Assembly: GCA_914767715.1 (NCBI GenBank)
Contig: OU612072.1
Location: 5,394,001-5,458,000, forward strand
Length of the DNA stretch: 64,000 bases
Source: Membranipora membranacea
Lineage: Eukaryota > Bryozoa > Gymnolaemata > Cheilostomatida > Membraniporidae
Direction of reading: 5' to 3'
The notes under the pieces were generated by a model. That model was not told the origin of the DNA, did not search any database, and was given only the letters and a program-made list of their open reading frames with translations. A program made the translations under genes and the position numbers. This document shows, in pieces, positions 21,783 through 36,185 of this stretch. The first letter of the stretch is position 1. Each line of letters begins with the position of its first letter.

Positions 21783-24700
21783 TTATTTCCGCCTTTTCTT
21801 AGCTGCTCCTGCAGGTTTCCTGGCACCAGCTTTCTTGTGCGAGGAGGAAGGTTTGTGTGAGCGCTTCCTGTTCTTATCTCCGAGCCATCGCTCCTGTCTG
21901 TCTTCCCAGGCTGATTGTTTTTGATCTGCAGGAAAGACAAAACCATAGGGTCAACATATGGCATTTGTTACAAATCCCAAATCCTATTCATGGATGTATT
22001 TTGGTCAACTTGAAATTTGTGGGGATTATGCCATAGTATGTATAACCACGACGGTGCTGACAGAGCGCCTTTGGCCGAAGCCTCTTGACAGTGGATGTAG
22101 TGGGACTGTGTTGTCTGGGCTGATTTTGAGTGCACTTTTGTAACTTGTCGGCCACCACTCTAGTCCCAGACTATCTGGCAAACCAACAACTTCTTAGTTT
22201 CAAAAATTTTTGACAAAAAACCCCAAATAGGAAACTCTTGATTTCTTACCAGCTTTTCCTCTGTTTATGACAGCATGTGATGACGTCGTGTCACGTTTAT
22301 CCCCTGATTCTTCATCCAACAAGTCAGCAAATTCATCAGCGGCAGCAAATATGGAAGTGCTGTTTCCTGCACTGGCAGCAAATTTTCTGAACAGAATACA
22401 GAATTAATTTATATGTGTTTTAATGAGCAAGATTTTGTTTGAGTTCCCAATAAGCGACTTTATGACTCATAGAGTCGGATAAGGTTTTAAAGAGCTCAAA
22501 CTTTTATGAACTCCAAACTTTGCACAGATATTTCCATCATTGCATGGGAATATGATGTCTGCTAATCCAACAGAGATGGAACAAGGGAAGAAGACACCTA
22601 ATTCACTCAGTCAATGATCAGTGAGTTTGAGGGCAGATAGAGGAAGCTGGAAATCATATTTCTTGGCTGCTAAGCGACCTGCTCAGTGCTGGTCAGTATT
22701 GATGGACTTCCAGGTTTTAGTGAAGCTAATATCACTTATATAGTTACAATAATAGGGTGACTGGCATTCAATCGCCACAAAGTCCCTGGTTATCAAAAAG
22801 AGTGTTAGGAGCAGAATTAGAATGAATATTTGGATTTGTAAGGTCAGCAGGTGGTTTATTACCTTTTCTTCACTTTAGTGGCTGGAGGTGCTTTCTTGGA
22901 CTTTCCTTTTCCGCTGAAATCTAATCCACCAAATTCATCATCTGAAATAATAAATTGTACCATGTATGATACGCAACATTGAAATGTTATTATCCAAAAC
23001 AAATAAGCCTCCACTAAGAAGTATGGGAAGCTTTCAAGGTTTTTGTGATTGGCTTTCGAGTGATCTGTACTCAGGTACTTTATATATATATAACTATCAC
23101 TGTGTCTGTAGCTCTCAGCCATTGCGCTGATGACTTGGAGCTGAGATATAGGTCAAGTATATGTCATGTCAGCATGAAGAAAATTTAAGCTTCCTCCGCT
23201 TAAAAATCCTGTCTATGTCCTGCAGTATTTAGATTTAGCAAGTTCATGAGATGCCAAATCTAAAGACTGCAGACTTGGACTGAATACATATATTTTCAAG
23301 TAGAAACTCGTATATTCTGCATAGTGACATGACATTTATGATTGACCTATATTTCAGCTCCAAGTTATTCTGTTTTTCTCAATTTCAGAGATGCCAAGGG
23401 GCAATATAACCATGAGATTACTGGGTTGCTCACCATTTTTATCTAAGTACCCCCAACTCCCTTGGTTGGGTGCATTAATATCTTAACAGATGTATACAAG
23501 ACAAGAGCTATGTGAGATACATGACTAACCTGAGAAATTGATATCCTCTTCATCAATCTCTGCACCGCCTAGCTGATCGGGAGCTGGGGCAAACAGGCTC
23601 TTAATATCTCCATCATCATCGCTGTCCATATCATCCAGCATATCATCGTCCATATCGAGAGGTAAGTCCTCACTGTCACTACCTGACGACATGTCATCGT
23701 CTGCTGCCAGCTGCAAACAGGAAAGTTCTGATTATCAGCGATCATTGCCTGACAATTTCGCAATAAAGTCCAACTTACTGCCGAGGCCTAATAGATCCAT
23801 TCAGATCACGAATTATTCACAATCAAAATTATTTTTTGCAGTTATTTTGATCAGTTTAATTCCTTTTCTAATTTTGTTGAGCACATCATGAAAAAACACT
23901 TTTCGGAATGATAATGATGCCAATAATTTTTAAGTACAACATAAGTGGGCAGGTGGGCCGGAGCTGCAGTGCGAATAGAACCGGTCAATAACTCGGTGAT
24001 AATTTCGGGGCATGTTTTGGAAAAACAGTTTAAAGTAAAGGATACCATAACACTAGACCGTGATTGGAGGAATCGGTTTATGAAAGATTTCAGCTCATGG
24101 TTAGAATAGCAACCATGGCAGACCGGTTGTCAAATATTAACTTAGAAATGATGACGCAATCGGTGAGTGGACCATCTGTAGTAGCAATTTCATACTAACC
24201 TGCTTCATACTTTTAGTTTTTTTCTTAGTTTTCTCACTTTCTAACTCTTCTATAAGTTCATCTTCCATACCGTCACTATTGAGGTCATCATCACTGAGCC
24301 CAAAGTCAGAAGCTTTCAGTGTATCAAAATCACCCCCTTCATCGTCATCTCATATGAGAAAACACAGTCCATAACATAATCAATAAGATAAAAGAGAAAT
24401 GCAACATCAAAATCAAGGCTAAGAGATGGAGGAGTGTTGAACCTCTGTCAAATAGGACGTCATCAACAGATTGATTTATATAAAAGACACGGAGTTATCT
24501 AACAAATACCAACGTTAGAGACTACCCAAAGACCAAAGCATGTTATAGTCAAGCAGTTACATATGATAAAGTTTTGTCAGATTTGCATGGAAGCCACTAG
24601 AGACACTGCTATTGCCCAGTCATATAACCAGGGCCAACCCAATCAATAGCACCACATGGTTCATAAACCAGATTCTTTTTAATTTTAACAAACCTCTATT

Positions 24701-27700
24701 TAATTATCCAGTTCTATGGGTTCGATTTAAATTGGCCAGCCTCGCCCCCAAGATAAGGATCCAGGCTGGAAGCATTTAAGGAGCCTGCGTATATTGGCCA
24801 TCTTCTTAAAAATCAATTATTATAACCATGGTGTTAACTTCTCATTGACCAAAATTCTCCTAATTAATATCATCGACACTATCTTCTTTTCTTAATGTGA
24901 TGATATCTACAACTTTCCAATTGAATTCAGGAAAAAGTTGAAAAATCTCCTAGTAGATCAATATGGAAGCCCTGAGGTGTGATGGGGATTTGACATGAGA
25001 TGGTGAGGATACACCAACCTTATGAGTAACTTACCATCACTGCTGTCAGAGTCATCGCCCTCATTACCTTCTTTCTTTTTAGAGCCAAAATCTCTGAAAG
25101 AAGAAACAAAAGTTCAGACAAGAGCAGACATGAATTAGCAGCTCACGATTTGAAAGAGAGAGTATGCACCATGTTATAAAACATTGTATTTATTTTATTA
25201 AAAAATACGTCAACACAATCCCTAAGATACTTATATAACAATAAGAAGGAATATCTGATGATTGAATAATACAATGATTTCAAGCCTGGTTGCACAATAT
25301 TTCTCATTTTGAGCCAGTATTTGTGTAATAATGATAGCGATGATTTACACACACACACCTGTTTCTGTGAAGGATGAGTTAGGCTTTACAGACAAAAACG
25401 GGAAGTTAATCTACCTGGCAAAGTTTTGGTCGAATGCTTGTTTCATATCCGCGTAGAGAGAGCCCTCGTTCTTAGACAGGTAAGAATCAAAGTCTGCGTC
25501 ATCTACATCCTCATCTGAGAAAGACTTCTCTGTTTTATCAGACAGTCCAAGCTTACTGCCTAGTTTGTGTGCGCTCGCGTCATTTAATGTGTGGAAATAA
25601 CTGTAATACAAAGTTATCACATATATTGACTAGTCAATTAGAGTGTTTAAGATGAGTGAAACAATCGGAGATATTGATATCTTCATCTGGAAAAAGGCAA
25701 AACTGTAGGGAACAGCATAAAGCATCGATAGCTTTCATAAATTTTCCAAGTTTAGTTATATGAATACCAAGATGAAAATTGTAGTACATGTTTATACCAG
25801 ATACTAAAGATAATCTACAGATATATCCATAGTCTCTGTTTATACTACAAAAATAGAAGCTACCGTCATCAGCAGAGACAATTATACTAATGTAGGTGAG
25901 CTCTCCATGCCTTGTACAAGGGTGCGCTAAGTTGAATTTCATATGTATATGTAATATGTAATATGTCCTGTAAAGACAGCTGGAGAGCTGCTAATAAAAA
26001 TTGATTTACATTCACATTTTACATCCTACCTGTGGAAGAACCTCTGATCAGCCGGAACAAGTTCAGACTCCTGATTGTAGAACTTCTCCGTGTTCACAGG
26101 TAAACTCTTCTTTTTCTTCGACGATGTTTGATTCTTTTTACTCAATGCTCCACTCATCTTATCTAAGAACGAGTGAGAATATTACAAGGTGATGTAAAGG
26201 CTGGAACCAAGATACCAAGGGCAAGCTTGGCAGGTTTGCCCTCATTCGGAGTAGCTTCCTCTCCACTGATTAGATGCCCTTGGCTTATCAGCAGAGGGAG
26301 GGCTACGATTGGATTAACACGAAGTCAAGCTTGTTATTTTTATGGATAGGAAGACCGGCACAGCCTTGGGATCTGGTCGATCACTTCATCATCTCTCCAT
26401 CCAGTTAGCTACCTCCTGATCATTTGTCTCATGATATTATTGGCGAAATAACCTCTTCAACAACTTTTAACGTAGGTGGTTGTCAGATCATTGAAGACTG
26501 TCCAAAGACTAAAGCATGTTATGGTCAGGAATGCTAAATGGAAGGCACTCTTTCACCATCAATAATTCATGCGAAGTGGAGCATTGAATTTTTTTTACCA
26601 TGCTAATCTGACACAACTTTACCATAAGTCACTGGCTGACTATAACATGCTTTGGTCTTTGGGTAGTCTTCAAGGGTAAAAATAATAAAACAAGTCTCAC
26701 TTACCGCCTTTTGTAACTTTCTTGGGATTTCTGAATACAAATCTGTCGAGGAACTTTTGTAGGCTGAAGTCATTCATCGGGTCCCCAATGTAGACGATGG
26801 GCTCTGAGTCAAGTAGGTGCTGAGCGAACACGACCACAGAGGGGTGGTAATGAGAGGCGAGGGTAGATAACTCTGTCTCCAAACAACGCTCAGCTGTACA
26901 ATACAGTGGGTTCCTCGCTAAACCGTCGTACTTTTCTGTAAAGTAGACAAGGCATTATATTGGAGATGAATTTATCATATCACTTCTCAGACACTCTGCA
27001 GGGAAATACATATATCAGATGAAATACTTGATGATGTAGATACTTTCCTTAGTTGTTGGCAAAGCATTGTTTCACTGTTTTTTTATTCTTTTTAATCAAG
27101 CTAACATGTGTTAACTTCAACCTTGGATATACTCACAATGTCATATTATGTCACAACAGCAGCTATGGTATGTATCAAAGTTATTGAAGGTTCGTACCAA
27201 GAAAGCACTGATATCGACTCATACAGAACAAGAATGTAGACAACCAGAACCTACAGTCTTATGGGAGGTTAATAAGTCAAACCTGAATCGTTAGCTTTGT
27301 GTGTCCAGCCTGTTGTGTTTTTCCCAGTTGTAGTTTGACTAGTTTCCTTCTCTTTATTATTGTCCTTCTGATCGGATGGATCTGAATCGTCGTCGCTATC
27401 AGAGTCAGCGTCTACAAAGTGCTCCTCCTCATCGCTGCTGTCATCTCCATCCTGTGTACGGCAGAGCAATGAAAGTTATATCTCAGATCCAAAGGGTGAA
27501 TGGTTACAGATGGGTACTTCACAATACGGCAAGTGGATAACATTCAGTATATACAGTGTATAGTTGTACACAATACAGTATACTATCCAATATATAGTGT
27601 TCCAGGATAGACAAGTTCAGTGTTAGACAGGCATGTCAGTCTATTTTAGCATCACAATGTCTGGAGTACCTACCATTCAGAAGTTTACCAGAACCCTTGA

Positions 27701-30700
27701 TGCCAAGGACAGACCAGTTTGAATCATATTATTACTGAGGCATACAGACAGCTGAGGACACCAGATACTGTTAGCACAACCACAATTTGATGTTGAAACA
27801 AAGGGGCAAAGGTCAAACTGATATGTCTAGATGTCTATGGGTATTCCGGCAGATTACATCACGGCATATTATTCCCAAATAAGTACATTACAAATACAAA
27901 TGCTCTGAGAATTGAGATTTGACTGACCAGCATTCTGGTAAGACTTAGTTAATTTGACTGTGGATATGCTGTTCTCAGTTTTATCTATCATGCAGGCGAC
28001 AAACTACAGGTCACTCACCAGCACAGTAGATTTGAAGGAGATAACTCCTGGTTTATGTTTGACTAGTTCTGATATAGTCATAAGAGCTGCACAAATAAAT
28101 GTGGGTGATTGAGATAGACATATCTGTAACAGTCTCTTCACAAATGCCTGAAATATATAACGAGTGCACATCAAGATCATTCAAAGGTAGACAGAGGAAT
28201 CTAAGACAGGTTAGGCGTATCACGCAGCTAGCCTACTTTGTTGTTTTGGTTGGTCCACCAAAATTAAAAAAGTAACCAGATGACAAGGCTACAGACAGAT
28301 AACTTTCCGCCATCAGATTATTATCAAGGTCTAGACAGTGGATGATTGGTTTATACGCATAGGAGTGTCACGATGTTCCAAACAACTCACTTTTTATTAT
28401 TCTGGTCTTATTAGGACTTTATGATGAATTGATATCATCATTGAAGAATCGCCGAAATGAATACCCACTGCTGTGAGCAACAAATATAATGTAGCTGAAC
28501 AACTCTACATGTATTTTATTTTCATACCACAATGCAAATCTGAGTTTAAGTGGAGGTAGACAACACCAACCTTGCATCTTTTGTCACTGGGATCAGATTT
28601 CATACTTTTATACAGTAGATTGAGAAAGTTGGACTGCTTAGAGGAATTCTTGATCTCCGGGTCCAGCAGTTTAGCGTACAGTGATGTGTAATATCTGTCG
28701 CTGATGTTGTCGCTACAGAAGAAAAATATGAGTTGATAAACAAATTTTGACAATATATCTTACTGAGGCACTCAGTTATATATGCTATACTTCAGGTACT
28801 CACTGCACAGGTGCCACAATGTTAGCTTATGGTAAGCCAGAATCAAGAAATCCCAGAAAGAGTTACTCAATACAACCTGATATAATAAGGAATCTTGGTT
28901 TCCAGCAGAAAAATCCCTTAGCTGAGTCATCAATTTTTCCCGGGATATAAGTATCATACGATGTACTGATTATCACATGCTTAAACCCATACCAGTAGCC
29001 CTATTAATATAGAGTAGACGTCGCTCACCTTGCTGTTGAGACCTGATATAATAGACTCAGTGCTTGTAGACTGACAGTGAACTTGTTGACAGTATGTACA
29101 AGTTTATAAATAGCTCCCATCTGCTCCTCCAAATTTAACTTTTCATCACCTGAAAAATGTATCAAAACAGCCTTAAGGTGAATGTCGGAATAACTAACTC
29201 TACTTGTTACATCATGATCATGTGAAATTGGTAAGTATGCTGGCATATATACAATTATCAATTTCACTACATCACCCACCACGTGATAGGTGAGATAACT
29301 GAACCCAATATACATATTATTTGAAAGTTCAGCTATCCCCACTCTCCGTAATACATACACATCAATCACTATGAGTCGCTCAAAATCTGGTGTTGTAATA
29401 AGACCGCCCCCCCCCCCTCCCTCAAGTATAATTTCACTGAGAGGAAGTATGGAATCATTAAGCTGTTGTGCTATTTGGGAATATGGTAAGTCATCAACAT
29501 TGCCGACTGATATTCCAGTCAAGTAAAGTTATCAATTCACAGAGAGCTTTACACAGGGATTAAGTTCAAGGATTGATGGCCACACTACCTTTGGCAAAGG
29601 GAAAAGCTCGTACAACTCCAACAAGTAAAGCACTCATCAGCTTTGAGTCCAACTCATTCTGTTTGATAGATGCCTGTGAAATAGAGAGAAGAGCGCGATA
29701 TCAAGCAGTCCTGAGCGAGCTGTTAAACAAGCCGACGAACACACTGCCATGTGACAATAGTGTTGATTAAAATTCATAATAACCCTAATAGACGCGGAGT
29801 GGAAACTGAAATGAGTTTTTTTGTTTTTGAGGAACACCATTTTGCTTTATTTCTCGTAGAGCAGCAACCTTTCCAAACTTTTCTCGAAGCATAAGTGAGC
29901 AAACGATTGTAGCGAAAAGCTTATTTTAAGTTAACCTCTGCAAATGCATGTTTTGTAAATGATGTCAACTAAATTATTACCATCTTTCTGGCAGCAAGTT
30001 ATAATATAGGCAGTCGAATCTTACCTTGAAAAAGCTGAAATAGACGGTGACCAGTTTCACTGATAATTCTTTGTCATTATCTCCAAGAATCATCTGATTA
30101 AGGAAACAGATGGCGTAATACCTGAAAACAAACACGATAGTGAAGTGAAACCAAGCAATGTTACATTGCAGGCTCGAAGGCGGTCATTTGCAAAATATGT
30201 ACCATTTGTGAACATCTCATAATTCATTTCATAAGAGTACGGAGTATTTATAACCTCCAAATAGCAAAGAGATGATTGGGCCATTTTCAAGTTGATGATC
30301 GATATGATTTTTTTTACAAAAGCATGTCAAGGGATGTCAAATGAATACTGCTGTCATCAGAGATGATTTGGCATTTCATTGTTTTTGAATAACACATATT
30401 ATTTTCGATGACAGAAGCTTCAAATCTTCACCTGCTAACAAGAATCTGAATAGTGAACTTACTGAGCTTTTTTAGCTATATTAGATCTGTATAGTATGTT
30501 CTCTACTTCTGTGGCTACAATCAGCTTCATGTTGGGATGTTTCTTCACTGAAATAAGAGATCCAAGGCAGAGTATAACATCAATCAATAACCAATCGGCA
30601 AAGCTTTTGAACAAATAATATGTAAATTATATGAACAAAAGTAACTGTACAAAATTACCAACCATGCATATTGCTTTAATATTGCTATAAAAAAAATTGG

Positions 30701-33700
30701 GCTATTGAGTGTTCACAGAATGAAATCCTAAGATAGTACTCTGACAGCCTATTATTATCCTCACCTAGTAAAGCGAGTAGATGAGAGACATTAGCAGCTA
30801 TTTTCCTCTCAGGGTCTCCGAGTTTATTTACCAGACCTGAAAGTAGCCTCTGCTCTTGTTCTGGTTTAGCCACCAATAGAGCTAACAATACCTGAATGTA
30901 AGAACAGAACTTATGACATGAGAACAAGCTGTAATTGATAATAAAATGTGATTGTGAGCTTTTAATGGAATTGTCTGCTCTCGGAACAACTATATTTGGG
31001 AAGACAACTCAAAAAATGCTTTGCAAACAATTTTGGTTTACAATATATTTTGGAAATTTGTATAACATTTATATAACAGCACATTCCAGAGCTGGTATCG
31101 GTCATTTTATGACCTTGGTAGTGATATAATGTTACAAACTATCTATGACATCATTTAAATCATTAATATATTAGCTAGATTACGATCAATTTGTTTGGTA
31201 GCTACTGATGAGCTATCCCAATACTATACTATACAATAAAGAAAACAGTTTCAAGTCCATAGCAACAACCTCCAAAGTGAGCAGATCCATACATATGAAG
31301 TAATTATGCTGATATCACGTACCTTGAGTGCGGATGTTTTATGCGCGGACACAGTGTCAAATGTAGCAGCTATGACAGCGTCTACAAAAGCCTGATATAC
31401 AGACTTGAGATGTGACTCAAAGTACCACAGGGCTAGCAGTCTGTCCTGTGTATCCTTATTACCGCTAGCTTGAGTGGCAATCATCTCCAGTGGCATCTGT
31501 GAAGCAAGAAAAAATGGGTTGAGAAATGTACTTGAGGTCTTGCACTGCGCTCAGACAAGGATTGCCCAATCAATATTGAAGTTTACAACTTGATTAAATA
31601 CCAGATGGACAAACCGTATGGATGGATGGTAACTACTAATAATAATAATATTGAGATTCGTAAGACACCTGTGTGACAACTCAGTCTCATCGCAATCTGA
31701 TCTCGGCACATCAAACATGAAAATGACTTTGCTCTAAAGCTCACAATTCAGATTGGTGTTTCTTTTTCCAATAACTCTCTCAAGCGTCATGGAACTACAT
31801 AATCTCTAATCATACCATTTGAGCTACACAGTAAGGAATTATATTCCTTTTTACCTGAGCAAAGGTCCTCAGTTTTCTCTTGTTTGGTAGGAGGTCTGCA
31901 AAAATATCCTTCAAAGTGTCTGAATAAATAAAATGAAGATAGATATATAATGTGTAGGAAACTTTTGTAAAGTAACTTTAATTGCGTCACATTACATGTC
32001 AACCCGCATTCATAGTACTGATTGAAGCATAGCAATTTGTCTACCTCTAAGTTTATACAATAGTCAGCATTGATATCATCTACCATCTGTATTTGGCAAA
32101 TGGAGGGAACAACTGAGAAAATACCTACTTCTAATAGGACTTGTTAATGACTATCAAATGTTGAATTGTTTTTGAATCTTCAAAGTGGGTGATAAGGCAT
32201 TCGCTGCAATTACCACGGGGTAAATTTGCATTGTGGGACCAGTATTACAGGCAATTGGATAGGCACATATCTACAAACATCACAGCATTATGCGCAACAG
32301 TTTATTAAGCTGTAAGTACTATTCTAAAATATTACCTATGGCGGCCATACTTTCCCTTCTATCCTTCTTCTGGACCATATTGACCATATTCTCAAGGTTA
32401 TATATATTATGTATGCTGTCCTGCTGTATGAGTGTAGTGAGCGCTGCCGCTCTGTCAGCGAGTGTACCGCTTGATACCATCTTCTTCATCCAAGTCAAGT
32501 CTGACTTTTCAGCACCAGATTTCTCTAGATTAAACAAGGATCAGGCAACAATAATCAATGTATATACAATGCATATCAATATGTCAAAAGAAACATGACT
32601 ACATATTATGAAAAATAGTACAATAATTCACATTTAGTTATTTAGAGATTTCAAGTCAGTAAGTTCAGGCCTGAAATCTAGAACAGGTTATAGAAATGTT
32701 CAGGCCTGAAATCTAGAACAGGTTATAGAAGAAGTTCAGGCCTGAAATCTAGAACAGGTTATAGAAAAAGTTACTTGCTACGCAAATGTATTTATCTTGA
32801 GTCATCCGACCGCATTTACTTTTTTACAAGGATTGAAAACTTGTAGTCATAGTCACAACACTTTCACATGTTTAGTTATTTCAGCCAGCCTGTCATTGCA
32901 GACATTTGGCCTCACTAAACTATTTACTCTTCAAATGCAATGGGTGATAAATCTATCAATTAGCATTACTATAACCAAGTCTACTCACTTTCCTCAAACG
33001 TTTCTGTATCATCATCTAAGAGACGTTTAGCGAACTGCTCCACTTCAGTTATTTTCTTGTGAGGCCTACCTGTGTGTACAGGTGCTGATTTATTTTCAAG
33101 CTACAACGAAGTTATTAGCTGAGATATAAATTTTGACAATAATACATTGAACTTTCTCTGGCAGAATTCAGTAAAAATAAACCAATAAATCGCTCATCTA
33201 CTATTTCAAAAATATTTTACCCTAGTGGTGAAAAGTATTTGCATGATGAACATTGCACGTTGTGTACACTTGAAATATTGCAATGTTTTGATTGCCTAAT
33301 ATTTTGGCATCTTCTTAAGTCTATGAAAATGCAAGCCTTGACAAGCCAAACTTTGATGCTAGCTGTCAGTAAATGAACTTATCAACAATCAATTTATTAT
33401 TAAATTCTAACACTGCCAAAGCCTTGAAAAAGCTAAAATATCTAATCAAACATCTATACAAACAGAAAACACTGACACAAATGAAAGAACCAAGTGATCA
33501 AGACAACAATCCCAGTGCTAACTAACCTGTTCTAGCCACCTGTCAGCCTTGATTAGACAGTGGTTACGTTTCTTGTATCCTTTCTCTATATACTTAATCA
33601 GTGCTGACAGATTAGCCACACCCTGCTGGGTCTGTATGACATCATCACTGACGACGGTGGGTGTGACAGCGACAGGGTCAGATGTAGAGTCAGCTGGCTC

Positions 33701-36185
33701 CGTGGGTGTAGTACTAGATATCTCCTCATCTTGGACTGAAAGCATTACATGAAACTTGTGAGCACAATTATTTTTATCAAATTATTACTTATTACACTTA
33801 TTGTTGGAAAGTTGGATGTGACATAACATTATCCCCGCTGATTTACGGACAATATTATATAAAATCCATGTAGCCTAATATGATTTTTAAGGGAGTGCGA
33901 GTAGACTGTCAGGTGACATAGTGTGGTATCTGATTACCCGTCATCAGATATCACATATTGTATGGCGTTGTTTGATGATCAAGTTTGACAAAGATTGCCA
34001 GTATTTCAAGTTGCAACCCATAAACTGTTAAGCACTTGGAATGAAAGTCCGCATGTATATTCTCAGTATAGAGCGAGCAACTCCGAATGTAGGCTTACTG
34101 GACCAAACCTGATCTAGGTTATTTTATAATGCTAAATGAAATACAATGCAGCTCTGTTTTTCAACACAAACCTTTGAATTTGTTTTTAGATTTCTTCTTG
34201 CTTGTTGTAGGTTCATCTTCTTTATCAAAATACTCAGAGCTGACAAGTTTCACTTTTTTCTCTTTCTTGTCGCTAAAGGAAATGGAAACATGATAATAAT
34301 CAATCAATATCATTTCCGCTTCATAATACACGATATATCATACGAAAATTAACTAAACGAGAAGTATTGCCTAAAATATGACAACTGTAAATCCTATTGA
34401 AACAGTGGAAGTCACAAGAAATGCTGTATATGAATTGGAAGACATCTGGAAAGAATTGTTATATGATCGACATCACAAGGAGGCCCTCACATGCCTAATT
34501 ACCCTCACATAACTAATTACCCTAGTGATGCATTGCCCTATACAGCATACCATTTTAATAAGAATAGTCAAGGGGTAGGAGTGTATCTATATATCGGCCT
34601 TGATCCATGCAACATACCCTAGATCTGGCCTCTGCTTCTTGATTCCTAGCTGCTCAATAAAGAAAGCAATGTCATCTTTCTTGATAGGCTCGGTGTCTTT
34701 ATCCTCGCCGATTTCTAACAACTCTACATCAGAACCATCGTCAACATCAACCAGGTCAAAATCTTTCTACAAAACAATAATTGTACTCATTGTAAAAAAA
34801 TGTAACTTCCCAATAACTTCAATCAATGAGCATCAGAAGACTAACTAATTGGTATGTGAGAAGCATATTATTAGAACCTTATCTCAGAGAGACTTGCAGT
34901 TGAGTTTATTGAGTGGGGCTGAGGACGTAAGGTAACATTGCTGCCGTCAAAGCAGAAAAATCAATTAGAGTAGATTACTTTTATCTGTATCGATAGATAT
35001 ACCAATTTATATTATACTCTTAATTAAGCTGAACCTAGAAGTCTCTAGGATTAGAGGAGAGCAAGTTAATTGGTAGAAAGAAACAGTACAACATTTATTA
35101 TTATTATCATCAATCTAAATCCAGAGAGTGTCAAATTAGTGACTAAGTCTAAGAGGAACCATATACATCATCATCATCAAACAAACAGCAAAGTTAGTTG
35201 TAGTAGGCATATATATATTTATCATATTTTATAATGCTAATTTGAATTTAAGACTGGAGAAGTAGTGGTAAGTACAGCTGTAGGCCTACTAACTCAGTAA
35301 GTAGGTTAGTAAGTAAGTAGTGAGTATATCCTCTTGGCTAGTAGAAGAACTCCTGAGTTGATGATAGATAGATATATCAGGGAGAATCAGAATGGATAGA
35401 GTGACAGATAGTTAGTAGACTTTTGAGATACTTTTACACACAACCTGTAATAATTAAAATATTATCACACTCAACTAAGGCTTTCTGCATTTATAGCTAC
35501 TGAGTCATCATCATAATTACTGTATGCTATTCTCAACTGTATTTATTCCAGTCATTATCTCCTCCAACCAGCACAATAGCACACTATTTAAGTTGTAACT
35601 TGGAGAAGGTGGGGTAAAAACATTTGCATAGCTCTGGGAACTGGCGCGTTCTGGGCTGTCGCTGACACATAGTCAGAAAACCCTGACTGGCATTCTGGGA
35701 TGCCATCGGCTTAGCCGGGAAAACCCATGACTGGTGGTATTCCACTACATATATTGAGCACATACAGATGGTCAACTGGCCATTACAACTAACTAGCTCA
35801 CTTATCTGACCTAACAAGGTTACACACTTATCATACACCATTGGTATCCAATCCATTCCATTCATACTTTCACCTGGACATACTGACAGACTCACTCGAC
35901 ATCTATCTCTCTGGTAATTATTAATTACATCTAAACCTTCTTGCATACTGATATAAATCTTAGCTGGGCTAAGTTGAACCACCTTGCGATTGCTTCCAAC
36001 CACGTATCACAACTTTTGGGTGGATTACATACCTTGCTACCTCCCAATTTTAAAATAGATTCAGTGAGACTTTGGCCAGTTGACTGCTCTTCATTTTCGG
36101 CAACTGCATCAGATTTTTGTGCCTTATTAGAGCTTTTTTCAGATGGTTTTACACTTTTCTTCTTCATATCTGTTTTCTTACCCAT
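21783..36185 (-). CDS. CEBPZ: CEBPZ / NOC1 homologue (ribosome biogenesis), 25 exons, complete
   Basis: CEBPZ (yeast Noc1/Mak21) acts in the nucleolus in assembly and export of pre-60S ribosomes. Exons: 36185-36033, 34766-34618, 34272-34172, 33735-33527, 33100-32989, 32524-32336, 31919-31855, 31496-31323, 30891-30765, 30547-30463, 30121-30025, 29673-29589, 29149-29029, 28712-28571, 28147-28019, 27451-27283, 26935-26705, 26162-26030, 25600-25415, 25093-25035, 24348-24200, 23710-23530, 22941-22863, 22386-22250, 21925-21783. They sum to 1,135 codons including the stop, with every junction in phase; the human protein is about 1,050 residues. The family is recognised from [17 protein letters not shown] (about residue 557), the CBF-domain block [15 protein letters not shown] with [20 protein letters not shown] (about 730-775), acidic runs near 650-700 and 885-1015, the [10 protein letters not shown] block (about 1055) and a basic C terminus (AKKRRK). 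The N terminus is Lys/Ser-rich. Several introns carry MITE-like repeats. Confidence 0.96.
24517..24592 (-). mobile_element. Partial copy of the 26.5-kb MITE family
   Basis: The sequence (core CCCAAAGACCAAAGCATG) matches one arm plus inner sequence of the palindromic element at 26491-26673 over about 75 bases. It lies in a CEBPZ intron. Only one arm is seen. Confidence 0.6.
26491..26673. mobile_element. MITE-like palindromic element in a CEBPZ intron
   Basis: Arms 26491-26528 and 26636-26673 are inverted copies with about five mismatches (shared core AAAGCATGTTAT). It is non-coding. A related arm at 24517-24592 shows that this is a dispersed family. Confidence 0.75.
29407..29417. repeat. Poly(C) tract in a CEBPZ intron
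   Basis: A run of eleven C residues creates a poly-Gly stretch in a spurious antisense frame. It is an indel hot spot for sequencing and replication. Confidence 0.9.
32664..32770. repeat. Three tandem copies of a 35-36-bp unit
   Basis: The unit starts TTCAGGCCTGAAATCTAGAA and ends GTTATAGAA plus three to five bases. Three near-identical copies lie head to tail in the intron between CEBPZ exons 5 and 6. Each unit contains the palindrome TTCAGGCCTGAA. Confidence 0.95.

Noticed and set aside
29025-29522. 165-codon minus-strand frame with a poly-Gly run
   Set aside because: Only its first-transcribed-last part (29149-29029) is a CEBPZ exon. The rest is intron read-through across a poly(C) tract.
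30300-30400. C/D-box-like TGATGA in a CEBPZ intron, considered as a snoRNA because ribosome-biogenesis genes often host them
   Set aside because: No properly spaced box D or terminal stem was found.
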